A stretch of 64,000 nucleotides of DNA from Bacteroides sp. OM05-12. Its GTDB lineage: Bacteria; Bacteroidota; Bacteroidia; Bacteroidales; Bacteroidaceae. This document shows positions 26,595 through 36,769 of the stretch, in pieces. Position numbers and translations under genes: made by a program. The DNA is taken from NCBI RefSeq assembly GCF_003438995.1, contig NZ_QSUN01000003.1, positions 101,497-165,496 on the forward strand. Direction: 5' to 3'. The notes beneath the pieces were generated by a model. The model made no database searches, had not been told where the DNA came from, and saw only the letters and a program-made list of their open reading frames with translations. Every line of letters begins with the position of its first letter. Position 1 is the first letter of the stretch.

Positions 26595-27983
26595 TTATTC
26601 TTCTCCAAAAATTACGCTAAAGAAACCGTTTTCAAGAAAAGTTTTAGGAATTTTCTTTTTAATACGCGTACGCTGTGAACGGATTGTTTCACTACTAACT
26701 CCCCGACAAATAGCACACTCTTTTGTCGTTAATTTCAGCAAAGACAAACAACAAAGCAAAATATCATTAGAAGATAAATTAATAATATTAGATATTTGCT
26801 GAATATAGTTATCAAACTCTTTGAAGATTACTTTTTGCAATTCATCTTGTTCTGCATAATTAAAGACACAATCCTCTGACTGCAATTTATTTTTTAACTC
26901 TGTATAAAAAGATGTAGTCATAAAATTCTCCAAACAAGCATTTCCCGCACGACTTACAATTGCTATAATCTGTTTTTCCCGACTATCATTATTCAGTTCT
27001 CTCTCGTCTCTCAATTCCACATGATCAGCATATAGATCATTTATTTTCTTCTGATGAGCCCTTATTCTACGCTTATAACGATAATACAAACAAAAAACGA
27101 CTAATAAAACTAGGCTAAGTGAAAACGAAACAATGAAAATCAGTTTGTTCTTCTCTTTGTTTTTTAATAATTCCAATTGGCGTATATGTTCTGTTTCTGT
27201 AATTTGTACGGACTTGCTTATATCCTCAATAGAATCAGAAAGCAAATGTGCTTTATTCAAATATTCGTATTTCATGGAATCCGTTACCCCGGACTCCACA
27301 GGCATTTCAGATAATTTAAAATAACAAGAAGCTTGTATTCTAGCATCACCACTTCTGCTTGCCATTACAAGATAATAATAAGCAGAATCATATCTTTGAA
27401 GCAATGTAGACAGTCGTCCTCTTACCGCATAATTCCGATATATTTTCAGACTATCTTCTGTCAGTCGAATTGCTTCTGAATTATATTCCAAAGCTTTCTC
27501 ATAATCTTTTAATTCGCCATAGGCATTAGATAAATTATTATAGATAGATGAACATTCTTCCTTATCCTTTATCCTATCTTTCAATTGCAGTGCACGTATA
27601 AAATAAGTCAAGGCCTCTTTTGTGTCTTTCCGCAAATAATAATTTTTCCCTATCCCCCGATAAGCTTTTGACTGACATGACTTATCTTCTAGTAACAATC
27701 CATATTTTAATGCTTTCTGATGCGCAACCAAAGCCCGGTCATAGACTTCATGAATTAATAACAAATCTCCCAGTTGATTATAGACCTTACATATTAATTC
27801 ATAATCTTGCGAACCTTCAAGCAAATCTGCCGCTTTACGATAAGCATTTACAGCAGAATCCGGAATATTCAGTTTCTCCAATAGTTCTCCTTCCTGATAA
27901 AGAGCTAAAGCATTAGTATGCCTGTCTCCACTGCATGAGCACAATAAGAAAATGAAAACAAACAGAATAAATATAGGTTTCAT
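26595..27983 (-). CDS. TPR lipoprotein with transmembrane segment and C-terminal helix-turn-helix
   Basis: 462 residues. A lipoprotein-like signal (MKPIFILFVFIFLLCSCSG) leads into TPR repeats (~30-270: ALALYQEGELLEKL, ALVAHQKALKYG, ALTYFIRALQLK, ALEYNSEAIRLT), a membrane segment (~278-300) with a basic flank, a coiled-coil stretch, and a C-terminal LuxR/sigma-like helix-turn-helix (LSSNDILLCCLSLLKLTTKE to SSETIRSQRTRIKKKI, ~405-450). The layout suggests a sensor outside the membrane joined to a DNA-binding domain inside. I start at ATG 27983, which has a good promoter just upstream; the longer frame opens with a non-ATG codon. It precedes the LRR gene, its likely target. Confidence 0.82.
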   Translation of the reverse strand: MKPIFILFVFIFLLCSCSGDRHTNALALYQEGELLEKLNIPDSAVNAYRKAADLLEGSQDYELICKVYNQLGDLLLIHEVYDRALVAHQKALKYGLLLEDKSCQSKAYRGIGKNYYLRKDTKEALTYFIRALQLKDRIKDKEECSSIYNNLSNAYGELKDYEKALEYNSEAIRLTEDSLKIYRNYAVRGRLSTLLQRYDSAYYYLVMASRSGDARIQASCYFKLSEMPVESGVTDSMKYEYLNKAHLLSDSIEDISKSVQITETEHIRQLELLKNKEKNKLIFIVSFSLSLVLLVVFCLYYRYKRRIRAHQKKINDLYADHVELRDERELNNDSREKQIIAIVSRAGNACLENFMTTSFYTELKNKLQSEDCVFNYAEQDELQKVIFKEFDNYIQQISNIINLSSNDILLCCLSLLKLTTKECAICRGVSSETIRSQRTRIKKKIPKTFLENGFFSVIFGEE

Positions 27984-28019
27984 AAGAACAATAAACGTTA
28001 CTTCATTATCAGCCGGTGG

Positions 28020-28049
28020 CAAAGATAAACAATATTCCCTCAAAACAAA
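28020..28049 (-). promoter_or_regulatory. Promoter of first TPR/HTH gene
   Basis: TTTG (28049-28046), 18-nt spacer, TATCTTTG (28027-28020). The predicted leader to the ATG at 27983 is ~30 nt and supports that start. Confidence 0.6.
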
Positions 28050-28132
28050 TATAGCAATAACAAGATTATCCACAATGAGAAAAACAATCATCAAGCTGAT
28101 TAAAAAAAACGTCAGGTCGATTGAATACAAAG

Positions 28133-28183
28133 ATACGGTCGATTGATTACAAACTCCTATCGTTTGCAAACAATCGACCGTAT
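28133..28183. repeat. Dispersed hairpin repeat, copy A
   Basis: A ~22-bp imperfect stem (ATACGGTCGATTG with CAATCGACCGTAT, extended by ACAAAC/GTTTG) and loop TCCTATC. A closely similar copy lies at 57775-57826, and similarity continues ~35 bp to the left (GGTCGATTGAA) and into AAACAGACA on the right. It lies between the stop of the 2012-residue adhesin gene and the next promoter. A T8 run ~30 nt beyond on the minus strand could let it act as a terminator. Confidence 0.75.
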
Positions 28184-28229
28184 GTTAAACAGACATTAAA
28201 TATTGTCTATGATAAACCGGTAATAGCCA

Positions 28230-31200
28230 TTACTTTACCAGTACCTTTCCTCTTACAGAATCATTTCCACGCAATACTTCAACAACATAAACTCCTTTTT
28301 CTACCGCAATGTCTGTATCACTATCTTCCACACGTTTTAAAGAAATCAATCTTCCGGTTGAATCATAAACCTTGATTGTACATGACTCCAACAGGGTCTT
28401 TACATGAATGATACCTTCACCACCATAGATTATGACATCACTATCACTTGTTTTGTCAACCGAAGTAGATCCTCCACAAACAAAGGTATACTCTGCCAAA
28501 CCTGATTCTCCGGAAACATAGACGGCTTTAACCCCGGCTGTATAAGATTTTCCATTATCCAGGTTATTAAATGTATAATTCGTATCGGTAGTAGTACCTT
28601 GCAAGACTCCGTTTAAATATACATTATAGGTGGCATTACCTAAAGTCGGTGTTTCTTCATCAGACTCTCCCGGGCCTACATAGAATAAATCTAATTGCAT
28701 TATAAATTTATCATACGAAATGTAATGGAAAGCAATATATACCTCTTCTCCTTCATATTTAGAAAGATCAACTTCATATTGCATCCAATCAGCCGGCAGT
28801 TCAAGTTCATCCAATATTTCAAATGTTTCCGTATCTTTCTTTGTGGAAATTGCAATGGCAACTCTTTCTTTATAGGCTGCTTCATAAGACTTGGCAATAA
28901 ACCTCAAAACATATCCTTCACGGATTTTCTGAACCGGAGATATTAACCAATCATTAGATTGCCCCAGTTGAGCGGAGAAGAATGCAACATATTTATCTCC
29001 ATCAGGAGCCAGCATAGCACCATCTTCTTCCATAGAAGGTGTTGTCGTTTTGGGATTGAATATCATACATGGAGATGGTTTATCGCAACCGGGGAAAGTA
29101 ATATCCGTCCCGCCCATACGAACACCATAAGGAGGCAATCCATCCAAATCAATAGTAGTCCACTCTCCAAATGTCTGGCTGAAATCCTGATAGTCTTCAA
29201 AACTATCTGTAAATCCCAAATCCTGATTCCATTTCAACAATACATCACTCTTATCTTCCGCAGCAGCAGGGGTGAAATCTGCCGTTATATTATAAGGAGT
29301 GATTATTTGTTCTTTCAGTATGACATTCAACTCTTTATCCCCATCAAGTGTAAGATTTTCATTGTAAGATTCATAATAATCGGCCGATATATTAACTAAA
29401 TAACTACCCTTTTCCAACGATTTCAGTTGTGAAACACCATTAGCAATCACATCACTGGTCTGTTTCCCGGTAGATATATTAATATAGTTTACCGTCAGTC
29501 CATCAGCGGAAAGCTTATTGTTTGTAGTAACATTCATTTTGACAGTTGCATAATGAGATGCATCCTCAATATCTACACTGATAGCCTCAGACATATCTGA
29601 TTCAGAAACACGGTAAACAGCTTTTACCGACAATAGATGTGTCCCGACAGATAAATTTTCAAATCGATAAGATGTATCTTCTGTTTCCGCTATAAATGTA
29701 CCGTCGCAATAAACTTTGAATTTCTCTGAAGGATTATCATTCGAGCGGCTTACCCTAGCAGCTTTCGATGGCTTAATAGAGCTCGGCCCTACATAAAAGT
29801 CATCTACCATCAGCATGAAATAAGCCTTCGAAACATATTGAATCGCTATATAAACTTCTTTTCCTTCATATTTTGCCAGACTATATTCAATCGTTTTCCA
29901 TGCTTGATAATTAACCGTTTCATAATTTCCCGGAGTGAGGAATTCAAAGTCAGACATTTCAGTACCGGTGGTAGAAACACCTACTTTAAATTGTTCATTA
30001 TACCGGTCTGCTGCCTTGGCCATAAAACGTACCACGTTATCTACTCCGACTTTAATTTTCGGTGAGATCAACCAATCATTATTAACCGCTCCACTGGCCG
30101 TACGGATAAATGCTGCATATTGCTTTCCACTATATGGAAGGAAAACAGGATATGAATACCACAATGGAGGAGTGATTGTCAGCGGATTAAAGATTGTTGC
30201 ATATTGCGGCAACATACTATTCGGATAAGAACCTTGAATTTGCGCAGTAGCTTCCTTATCACCATCAATTCCCGTCCACGGTTGGAAATTAATAGAGAAA
30301 GCATCATAACTTTCAAAGTCATCAAAGAAATAGTCCGTCTCATTATTCCAATTTAAGACAACATCCGTTTGCCCGGTATGTGCATCATGTAACTTCTCTG
30401 CTTTCAAAGCATAAGGAGCTCTTACCGCTTCTTGCAAAACAATATCCAATGTACGGTCTTTGGTTATAACCAAATTATTATCAACATACTTAGCTAATGA
30501 TAAACTCGATGCATCAATAGATAAAACGTTCACTCCACCCCTGACGCCACGAATCGTGCATTTACCTTCTTCTGATAAATAAGCAGTCGGATAAACCAGA
30601 CCATACTCCGAATTAGATAGATTTACCGGTATGCCTTTCAAGTTATCACCGGTGACAGATGTTACATGCAATGATAAAGTGGAAGCATCATTTTCTACAT
30701 AATACAATGAAGTCACAGATTCCGGTATGCCTTTGAAATACGTCCGGAATGCTGAAACAGTTTCAACATTTGGAGTAAATGCGGTCCCGTCAAAAATGTA
30801 ATACCGAGTGGATTCATCATTCGTTAAAGGAGAATATGTACCTTCAAAAGTATATCCGGACTTTTCTACCGCAACAGGCTGATCTGTAGTTATAACAACA
30901 TTGGTTGCCTCGAAATTCACGGCCGTACCTTCCGGTTTTAATATAATATAAGGCATATTGGCTCCCATTGTTGTGACATCTGCCAATGACAAACTTTGAG
31001 AGTTATAACCCGTAAACTCTTTTACAATACTATTTTGAGGTATACTTTGTACTGCAAACGGCAAACAAATTGTCTCTAACGTTTCATCAGAAGACTCACG
31101 GCCATAACTGATTTTCTCCGCTGTGAATGATTTCACAGGAACAAACGCCCCATCTCCGAATAATACAATATTGTTTGCTTTATTTCCTTTTACAACATTC

Positions 31201-34200
31201 TTCCAAGTATTCGGCACCACAGCATCTTCTGTCACATAAATCAAACAATTAGAATTTATGTTATCAAAAATAGTAGCCGAAACATTATCCGGAACAGTTA
31301 TTGTTTCCATATAAATACCGGCAACAATATTACTTGATCCCAACGCTGTAGCAAGACGAGCCAGATCATCAGCATTCCATTCACCGATAAGAGCTAAGAT
31401 TTTTTCATTGGCAAGTCCCTCTGATATAGTACCTTTTCCTACAACTCTGGCATTCTCTATTGCCGTGAAATCCATTTCAACATCATAGATAACATTGGTA
31501 GTACCTACGTGTATATCAGATTCCAAATCGGCAAAACCTTTTTCACTAGCAGTCAACTTATAGTCTTTATTTCCTTGGAAAACCTCTATGCTATAAGCAC
31601 CGTCAGCATCTGTTACATCCGTATAAATTACATCACCAGAAGTCAAAGTAACATTTACATTTGCCAACCCGGTTTTTGACACTTTCTCAACCACCTTTCC
31701 ACTAACCGTTGGTACTGCTTTCGAAGTATATATATGTACAACAGGTACAGTGTTAACAGAAGACATAGTCGAAGAAAGGAAACTATCATAGCTATCACTT
31801 TTTTTAGTCAATACTGTCCCAACAATATTGGAATCAAAACCAAAAGAATATGACTTATAAGTATCACTCACTGACTGAATCACAAGCCTCAAGTTCTTAC
31901 CGGTATAATTAAACGCTACAGGTAAAGTAAATTCCATTAAGACAAAATTGGAGCTTGAGCCACCCGGAACAAAAGTATAATCAGAATTAAGCACTTTGGT
32001 CATCATCATTGTATCCCTCAATGCTGTAGCAGGTGCCTCATCTTCAGTATTCTCCAACCAAATAGTTACATGTGCAGGAAGTTCCTCTGAAGAAGAGTAA
32101 TATGGAAATGCCAATTTATTTATGGGACTATTAGCTTCCAATCCTAAAACAGTCGACGTATATACGATTTCACTGATGCTGTTTTTATAATTCAAAGTTA
32201 ACGGTACTGTAGAATTAGTCTTGTCCACACTACCTACAATTGTTTCATCAAGTGCAACTTCTTTATTGATGACAACTTCAACTTCCCCGGTTTTTACTGC
32301 ATATTCCGAATCATTAACCTTAATCTCCGCCGACAACTTATGCACACCTTCTTTATGAGGTACATAACTCATACTGAATTCATGGTCGGCATAACTAGCT
32401 AATTCGACTCCTGTTACTGCACTAACTTCACGACCATCTTCATAAAGATATACCGTATAAGTACCCGCCGCCTCTATTTCACTACTTAAATTAGAAACAG
32501 TAAGTTTCAGATTTACCAGATTATTCACCATTCCGGTTTTGTCGGCATCAAAAGACTTGATAAAGAAATCATGCCCCACCGGAGCTAACTCATAACCATA
32601 TACATTATCCATATAAGCATATCCGGCATCAAATGATAAATAGTAATCACCTACCGGAATATCCTTAATAACAAATGCTTTAAATTCACTCGAAGAAGCA
32701 GGGAACTTATAAACCTCGTCTGCATTATCAGTTGTAATCTCCTTCAACAACGTCCAGTTAACGCGATCCGAAGAATAGGAAACTTTCAATATAGAACTAT
32801 TTGATCTCTTTGCTGCAAAAAAGACTAATGAATCTCCACTTGTTATCGTAAGTTTAGGAGATATTAATGCAGACAAATCAACATTACCATTTTCCGCACA
32901 TTTCTTATTATAAGTTGTTGACGATGGTAAATTGGCGGATCTCCAATTAGACCCATCCGGTAATAACCAAACTTGGGATATACCGTTTTCAAAATCTTCC
33001 CACCAAACATTATCCGTAACAACTGCCCCTTTTACCTTAATCGTTTTTGTTCCTATTCCATCAAAATCAAATGTGATATCTCCACCCTTGAAGCCTGCTC
33101 CCGCCAGAGTTATTTTTTCATCGACAGTTTCCTGAGCACCTATCGTGTATGGGAATGTTTTAACAGTCGTCAGAGTAAAGCCATCAGGTAAATTTATATT
33201 CCTCAATGTTAATGGTGCACCACCAACATTCTTCAAAGCAATATCCACAGAGCGTGTTCCTTTAAATACCTCAAAATCTATCGGAGCATTTATAGAGCCC
33301 CCGGTACTCAATCTTACATCTAAATTAGCAACATAAGCTTTTACATCAAACCATTGAACTAACTTAGATGATCCGGTAAGATTTTCCTCAACCTTCAAAC
33401 CGAACCATTCATCAACAGTCGGGTCTTTCAAAGTATACTCACCGGATATTTCAATTTCATTGCTCGTTTCTTCTACAGCCAAATCAAAAGTCGCATTCTG
33501 TGTAAAGAATGCTTCTCCAGAACTATTTGTCAGACTAAAGCTATAATTCTCCTCACCTGCATGCAATGCTACATTTCCCGTATTTTTAACTGTAAATTTA
33601 GCTGTAATCATCGCCTTTCCATTTGCATCTGCATAAACAGGTATTGGGGTAATCAGACTTGTTGTAACCACCTCTAAAGCTCTCTTTTCCGGAATATCAG
33701 CCTGTTCTGCACTAAATTCATCTAAACTTACATTATGCAAACGAAAACCAATATATGTATAATCATTTAAGGATAGTGTTACTTGCTGCCAACTAGAAGT
33801 GAGAGACAAACCATCCGGTAGTGTCATTTCTTCTCCTTTTGTATAAGTATCACCATTCTTTGTACATTGATACAAACTCAATTTCCCTGTACTATAAGAA
33901 CTGTTCTTCACATAAAAAGTCACAGTACCTTTTACTGCCGGAGTCACCAATAAATCATAAGCAGTTTTAGAATCATAATCATCATTAGTTAAAGATTGGG
34001 AACCTCCTTTCAGATATGCTCCACTCTGCCCGCCGGAAGTGGGGACTGAATATGAGACATAGACATCGTCTCCTCCCCAACCTCCACCTGAATAGGGAAG
34101 ATAATCCACTATATGCCCCCATCCTACAGGAGCAAAATCATGTTTACTAGTACTTAATCCGGTAAAAGTTTCTGAATAGGGAGAAACATCAATCGCTCCT

Positions 34201-34268
34201 ACTTTCATAATACTTCCTGTTAGAAAGACCGATACCAGTAACAATAAACGCATAGTTATTTTTTTCAT
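28230..34268 (-). CDS. Giant secreted cleaved-adhesin-domain protein with T9SS-like tail
   Basis: 2012 residues, the largest gene here. After a signal peptide come adhesin-like jelly-roll modules: one near the N-terminus (~25-190), one at ~430-590, and two clear gingipain-type cleaved-adhesin/choice-of-anchor J domains at ~1310-1490 and ~1684-1866. Each clear one has FESYDAF or FEDYQDF, NDWLISP, LAKYEGKEVYIAI or LSKYEGEEVYIAF, and DDFYVGP or DLFYVGP. Between them are CARDB-like strands, a carboxypeptidase-regulatory-like domain (~850-920: VSGKVVEKVSKTGLANVNV) and FnIII-like linkers (YRFENLSVGTHLL, YTFNNLDNGKSYT). The last ~75 residues are a T9SS-like tail. Third gene of the adhesin operon; probable surface adhesin. 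Confidence 0.85.
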   Translation of the reverse strand: MKKITMRLLLLVSVFLTGSIMKVGAIDVSPYSETFTGLSTSKHDFAPVGWGHIVDYLPYSGGGWGGDDVYVSYSVPTSGGQSGAYLKGGSQSLTNDDYDSKTAYDLLVTPAVKGTVTFYVKNSSYSTGKLSLYQCTKNGDTYTKGEEMTLPDGLSLTSSWQQVTLSLNDYTYIGFRLHNVSLDEFSAEQADIPEKRALEVVTTSLITPIPVYADANGKAMITAKFTVKNTGNVALHAGEENYSFSLTNSSGEAFFTQNATFDLAVEETSNEIEISGEYTLKDPTVDEWFGLKVEENLTGSSKLVQWFDVKAYVANLDVRLSTGGSINAPIDFEVFKGTRSVDIALKNVGGAPLTLRNINLPDGFTLTTVKTFPYTIGAQETVDEKITLAGAGFKGGDITFDFDGIGTKTIKVKGAVVTDNVWWEDFENGISQVWLLPDGSNWRSANLPSSTTYNKKCAENGNVDLSALISPKLTITSGDSLVFFAAKRSNSSILKVSYSSDRVNWTLLKEITTDNADEVYKFPASSSEFKAFVIKDIPVGDYYLSFDAGYAYMDNVYGYELAPVGHDFFIKSFDADKTGMVNNLVNLKLTVSNLSSEIEAAGTYTVYLYEDGREVSAVTGVELASYADHEFSMSYVPHKEGVHKLSAEIKVNDSEYAVKTGEVEVVINKEVALDETIVGSVDKTNSTVPLTLNYKNSISEIVYTSTVLGLEANSPINKLAFPYYSSSEELPAHVTIWLENTEDEAPATALRDTMMMTKVLNSDYTFVPGGSSSNFVLMEFTLPVAFNYTGKNLRLVIQSVSDTYKSYSFGFDSNIVGTVLTKKSDSYDSFLSSTMSSVNTVPVVHIYTSKAVPTVSGKVVEKVSKTGLANVNVTLTSGDVIYTDVTDADGAYSIEVFQGNKDYKLTASEKGFADLESDIHVGTTNVIYDVEMDFTAIENARVVGKGTISEGLANEKILALIGEWNADDLARLATALGSSNIVAGIYMETITVPDNVSATIFDNINSNCLIYVTEDAVVPNTWKNVVKGNKANNIVLFGDGAFVPVKSFTAEKISYGRESSDETLETICLPFAVQSIPQNSIVKEFTGYNSQSLSLADVTTMGANMPYIILKPEGTAVNFEATNVVITTDQPVAVEKSGYTFEGTYSPLTNDESTRYYIFDGTAFTPNVETVSAFRTYFKGIPESVTSLYYVENDASTLSLHVTSVTGDNLKGIPVNLSNSEYGLVYPTAYLSEEGKCTIRGVRGGVNVLSIDASSLSLAKYVDNNLVITKDRTLDIVLQEAVRAPYALKAEKLHDAHTGQTDVVLNWNNETDYFFDDFESYDAFSINFQPWTGIDGDKEATAQIQGSYPNSMLPQYATIFNPLTITPPLWYSYPVFLPYSGKQYAAFIRTASGAVNNDWLISPKIKVGVDNVVRFMAKAADRYNEQFKVGVSTTGTEMSDFEFLTPGNYETVNYQAWKTIEYSLAKYEGKEVYIAIQYVSKAYFMLMVDDFYVGPSSIKPSKAARVSRSNDNPSEKFKVYCDGTFIAETEDTSYRFENLSVGTHLLSVKAVYRVSESDMSEAISVDIEDASHYATVKMNVTTNNKLSADGLTVNYINISTGKQTSDVIANGVSQLKSLEKGSYLVNISADYYESYNENLTLDGDKELNVILKEQIITPYNITADFTPAAAEDKSDVLLKWNQDLGFTDSFEDYQDFSQTFGEWTTIDLDGLPPYGVRMGGTDITFPGCDKPSPCMIFNPKTTTPSMEEDGAMLAPDGDKYVAFFSAQLGQSNDWLISPVQKIREGYVLRFIAKSYEAAYKERVAIAISTKKDTETFEILDELELPADWMQYEVDLSKYEGEEVYIAFHYISYDKFIMQLDLFYVGPGESDEETPTLGNATYNVYLNGVLQGTTTDTNYTFNNLDNGKSYTAGVKAVYVSGESGLAEYTFVCGGSTSVDKTSDSDVIIYGGEGIIHVKTLLESCTIKVYDSTGRLISLKRVEDSDTDIAVEKGVYVVEVLRGNDSVRGKVLVK

Positions 34269-34298
34269 AAACCTTACTTTTTTATTTTTAAGACTAAT

Positions 34299-34328
34299 AA
34301 AAAGTAAACGCTAACGCGTCTACTTTTT
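34299..34328 (-). terminator. Hairpin at the end of the 815-residue adhesin gene
   Basis: AAAAAGTA/TACTTTTT with an inner GACGC/GCGTT pairing overlaps the stop codon and runs into TTTTTATT on the minus strand. Partial terminator or attenuator before the 2012-residue gene. Confidence 0.45.
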
Positions 34329-36767
34329 AATTATACGAGTATTATATATTTGATTATTCTGACAAATACTCAAAATATATATCCCTTGTGGTATGGATGA
34401 AACATTTATTTGAGTTGTATTCTCCACTTCTAAAACAACGTTTCCTGTTAAATCATAGATTAGAGCTGTCATTTCAAGAGAAACACCTTCCAAATAAATT
34501 ACTTCTGTAGCAACAGTAGGGTAAACAGAAATATTTCCAGTGAATGCCTCTTGTATACCGACCATCCCTTTATTACCTAAATAAAAATCATCTAAAGCAG
34601 CACCTGCATTGGCAGAATAGCCATTCTGGGCTGCATATCTCCAACGCATCCACACCTGTTTCCCCATATAGTTCTTCAATGAAACAACCATTTGTGACCA
34701 ATACTTCTCTTCAAAAGTTTTAGCCAACTCAGTCCATTCTCCATCTGCCGATTTAATTTCAAAATACAGAGCATCATTTCCATTATCAGTCCCTGTTAAC
34801 TTACTATCATCAGATTGTTTTTCCAGATTTACAGGCATATTTTTAGCCCACCAGAATGCAGCTACAATTTCTTCCGTCGGCAATTGAATCAAAGAAGTCT
34901 GTAAAGATGCCTCCTGATTTTGTGAAGCATTTAAAAATACGCTACAACTATTCTTACCATTAAACGGATAGTAAGAATTTTGATTCCATCCTTTACCATC
35001 TCCATAAACAGTCCATCCTAAAGGCGGGAAAGTATCACCTTCAAAGTCCATATTATACGGGAAAGTTGAAATTGTTTGATCGGCCATCGTTGTAAAGCTC
35101 CATACCGTAACATCAGTTACTTCTCCTGTTTCATTATAAGGAATAACTTTCCAGTAATAAGTAGTATTCGGAGCAAGTACACCTGTTTTATAAGACGTCT
35201 CTGTTAAAGTTGCCCCATCAACCAAAGAAATCGGATTATTTTGATCTGTTCCAACATATAATTTATATCCTTCGGCAAATAGAACTCCTTCCCAGGAAAG
35301 TTCGATATCTGTATAACTACAATTAATCATACCATTCTTCGGAACAGGATTCTGTGCCGGCAAAAGAGCGCCTTCTTTATAAAGAGGTGGTAACACAATA
35401 TCATCAAAATAAATATCACTGATTACTGAATCAAAGCCACCGGAAAAGTCGCCTGTATATCTCCAACGTAAATAACAATTATTTGATGTCGAATTTAAAT
35501 CAACCGATACTCTTATTATTTCCTGAAAGATCAAATCCTTGGCAAACCAGATTTCTTCCCAATTACCATCATCCTGCTTTAATTCCAATGTAAAGTCATT
35601 AACCGGAACAGCTTCGCCTGTTTCATCAATATAAGACTCAATAAAATCAAAAACAACTTTATGATTTCCTCCACTTAAATCTAAACGTGGAGAAGTTAAT
35701 GTACATTGTTCTAAAATACCACTCACAGCAGAATATAGCCCTGATATGGCTACTGTTTTAGAAATCTTCCATCCTGAATTTGTCCAACCCAACGGAGGCA
35801 TTATCCCAGACTCAAAGCTTTCTAGTGTATACCCCTCCGGAATAATTGTCTTGGACCCCGATAACACAACATCCAAATTTCCTCCATTTGTCTGAATATT
35901 CAAAGTCACACTTCCTAGACCTCCCATTGTAGGATTATAGAAAACATAATAAGACATTTCCTCACCTGACTTAAGAGCAACTGCATCAATCGCAAGATTA
36001 GTGGAAAAATCAGTTTCTTCCAAACCGGAAATCCCAGTAATTCTTAGAACATCCTTACCGGAGTTTTTTAAAGTGAGTATTCCTTGTTTACGAACACCGA
36101 TATATACATTCTCAAATTTATAAGAAGTTGTTCCGGAAACAACTGGAACAGGTGCAATATACTTATCTATTTTTACATCATCGATATCTATCAAACCTGA
36201 CGCATACATAGTTCCATCATACAAAGGTTTAGGAGCAGAAGTATAATAAAATGCAAACTTCACTTTCTTACCTTTCCATGTAGAAAGATCTATATCAGAA
36301 GTGTAAACTGTCCATTGCTTCCATGGGCATACTACACCACTGGCTTCAACCTGTTCGTCATTGTTTATATCCCAAATAGTAACCCAATCTGCATTTCCAT
36401 TTTCCTGTACTTTGATCTGCAAATCACAATACTTTTCAAAACCAACTTTTTGTCCGTACCACTTAAATTGAAAACTATATACACCTTCAGATGGTATTTC
36501 AACCTCCGGTGTTATTAGCCACTCTTCTTTTGCAGGTTCACTACTATCAGTAATCACTTCCACATAAGCTTTTCCACTCATATGGTTATCTTTCTCTCTA
36601 TATATTCGTTCCCAATGTTTTGTCGCATTAACTTCCGTACTGGGAATAGCAGTCCAACCTTCTGGAGGAAAAGTCGTACCTTCAAAACTTTCATTCAGTA
36701 TTTGCGCCTGAAGAAAACCCGCACTACATAATAGTAGTGCGAGAATCATTAACATATTCCTTTTCAT
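34320..36767 (-). CDS. Secreted cleaved-adhesin-domain protein (815 aa) with T9SS-like tail
   Basis: Signal peptide (MKRNMLMILALLLCSAGFLQ) followed by three jelly-roll adhesin-like modules. The first (~22-205) has EEWLITPEVEIP and IDIDDVKID; the second is ~315-460 (SDIYFDDIVLPP) and the third ~570-735 (ALDDFYLGNKG). An Ig-like ASH-type domain (~210-310, FENVYIGVRKQGILTLKNSG) separates the first two, and an FnIII-like domain (~465-565, TYYWKVIPYNETGE) precedes the third. The final ~75 residues are a T9SS-like tail (ISVYPTV, IPQGIYILSI, TRIIKK). It starts 2 bp after the 1131-residue paralogue ends, so the two are co-transcribed and arose by duplication. Confidence 0.85.
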   Translation of the reverse strand: MKRNMLMILALLLCSAGFLQAQILNESFEGTTFPPEGWTAIPSTEVNATKHWERIYREKDNHMSGKAYVEVITDSSEPAKEEWLITPEVEIPSEGVYSFQFKWYGQKVGFEKYCDLQIKVQENGNADWVTIWDINNDEQVEASGVVCPWKQWTVYTSDIDLSTWKGKKVKFAFYYTSAPKPLYDGTMYASGLIDIDDVKIDKYIAPVPVVSGTTSYKFENVYIGVRKQGILTLKNSGKDVLRITGISGLEETDFSTNLAIDAVALKSGEEMSYYVFYNPTMGGLGSVTLNIQTNGGNLDVVLSGSKTIIPEGYTLESFESGIMPPLGWTNSGWKISKTVAISGLYSAVSGILEQCTLTSPRLDLSGGNHKVVFDFIESYIDETGEAVPVNDFTLELKQDDGNWEEIWFAKDLIFQEIIRVSVDLNSTSNNCYLRWRYTGDFSGGFDSVISDIYFDDIVLPPLYKEGALLPAQNPVPKNGMINCSYTDIELSWEGVLFAEGYKLYVGTDQNNPISLVDGATLTETSYKTGVLAPNTTYYWKVIPYNETGEVTDVTVWSFTTMADQTISTFPYNMDFEGDTFPPLGWTVYGDGKGWNQNSYYPFNGKNSCSVFLNASQNQEASLQTSLIQLPTEEIVAAFWWAKNMPVNLEKQSDDSKLTGTDNGNDALYFEIKSADGEWTELAKTFEEKYWSQMVVSLKNYMGKQVWMRWRYAAQNGYSANAGAALDDFYLGNKGMVGIQEAFTGNISVYPTVATEVIYLEGVSLEMTALIYDLTGNVVLEVENTTQINVSSIPQGIYILSICQNNQIYNTRIIKK

Positions 36768-36769
36768 AG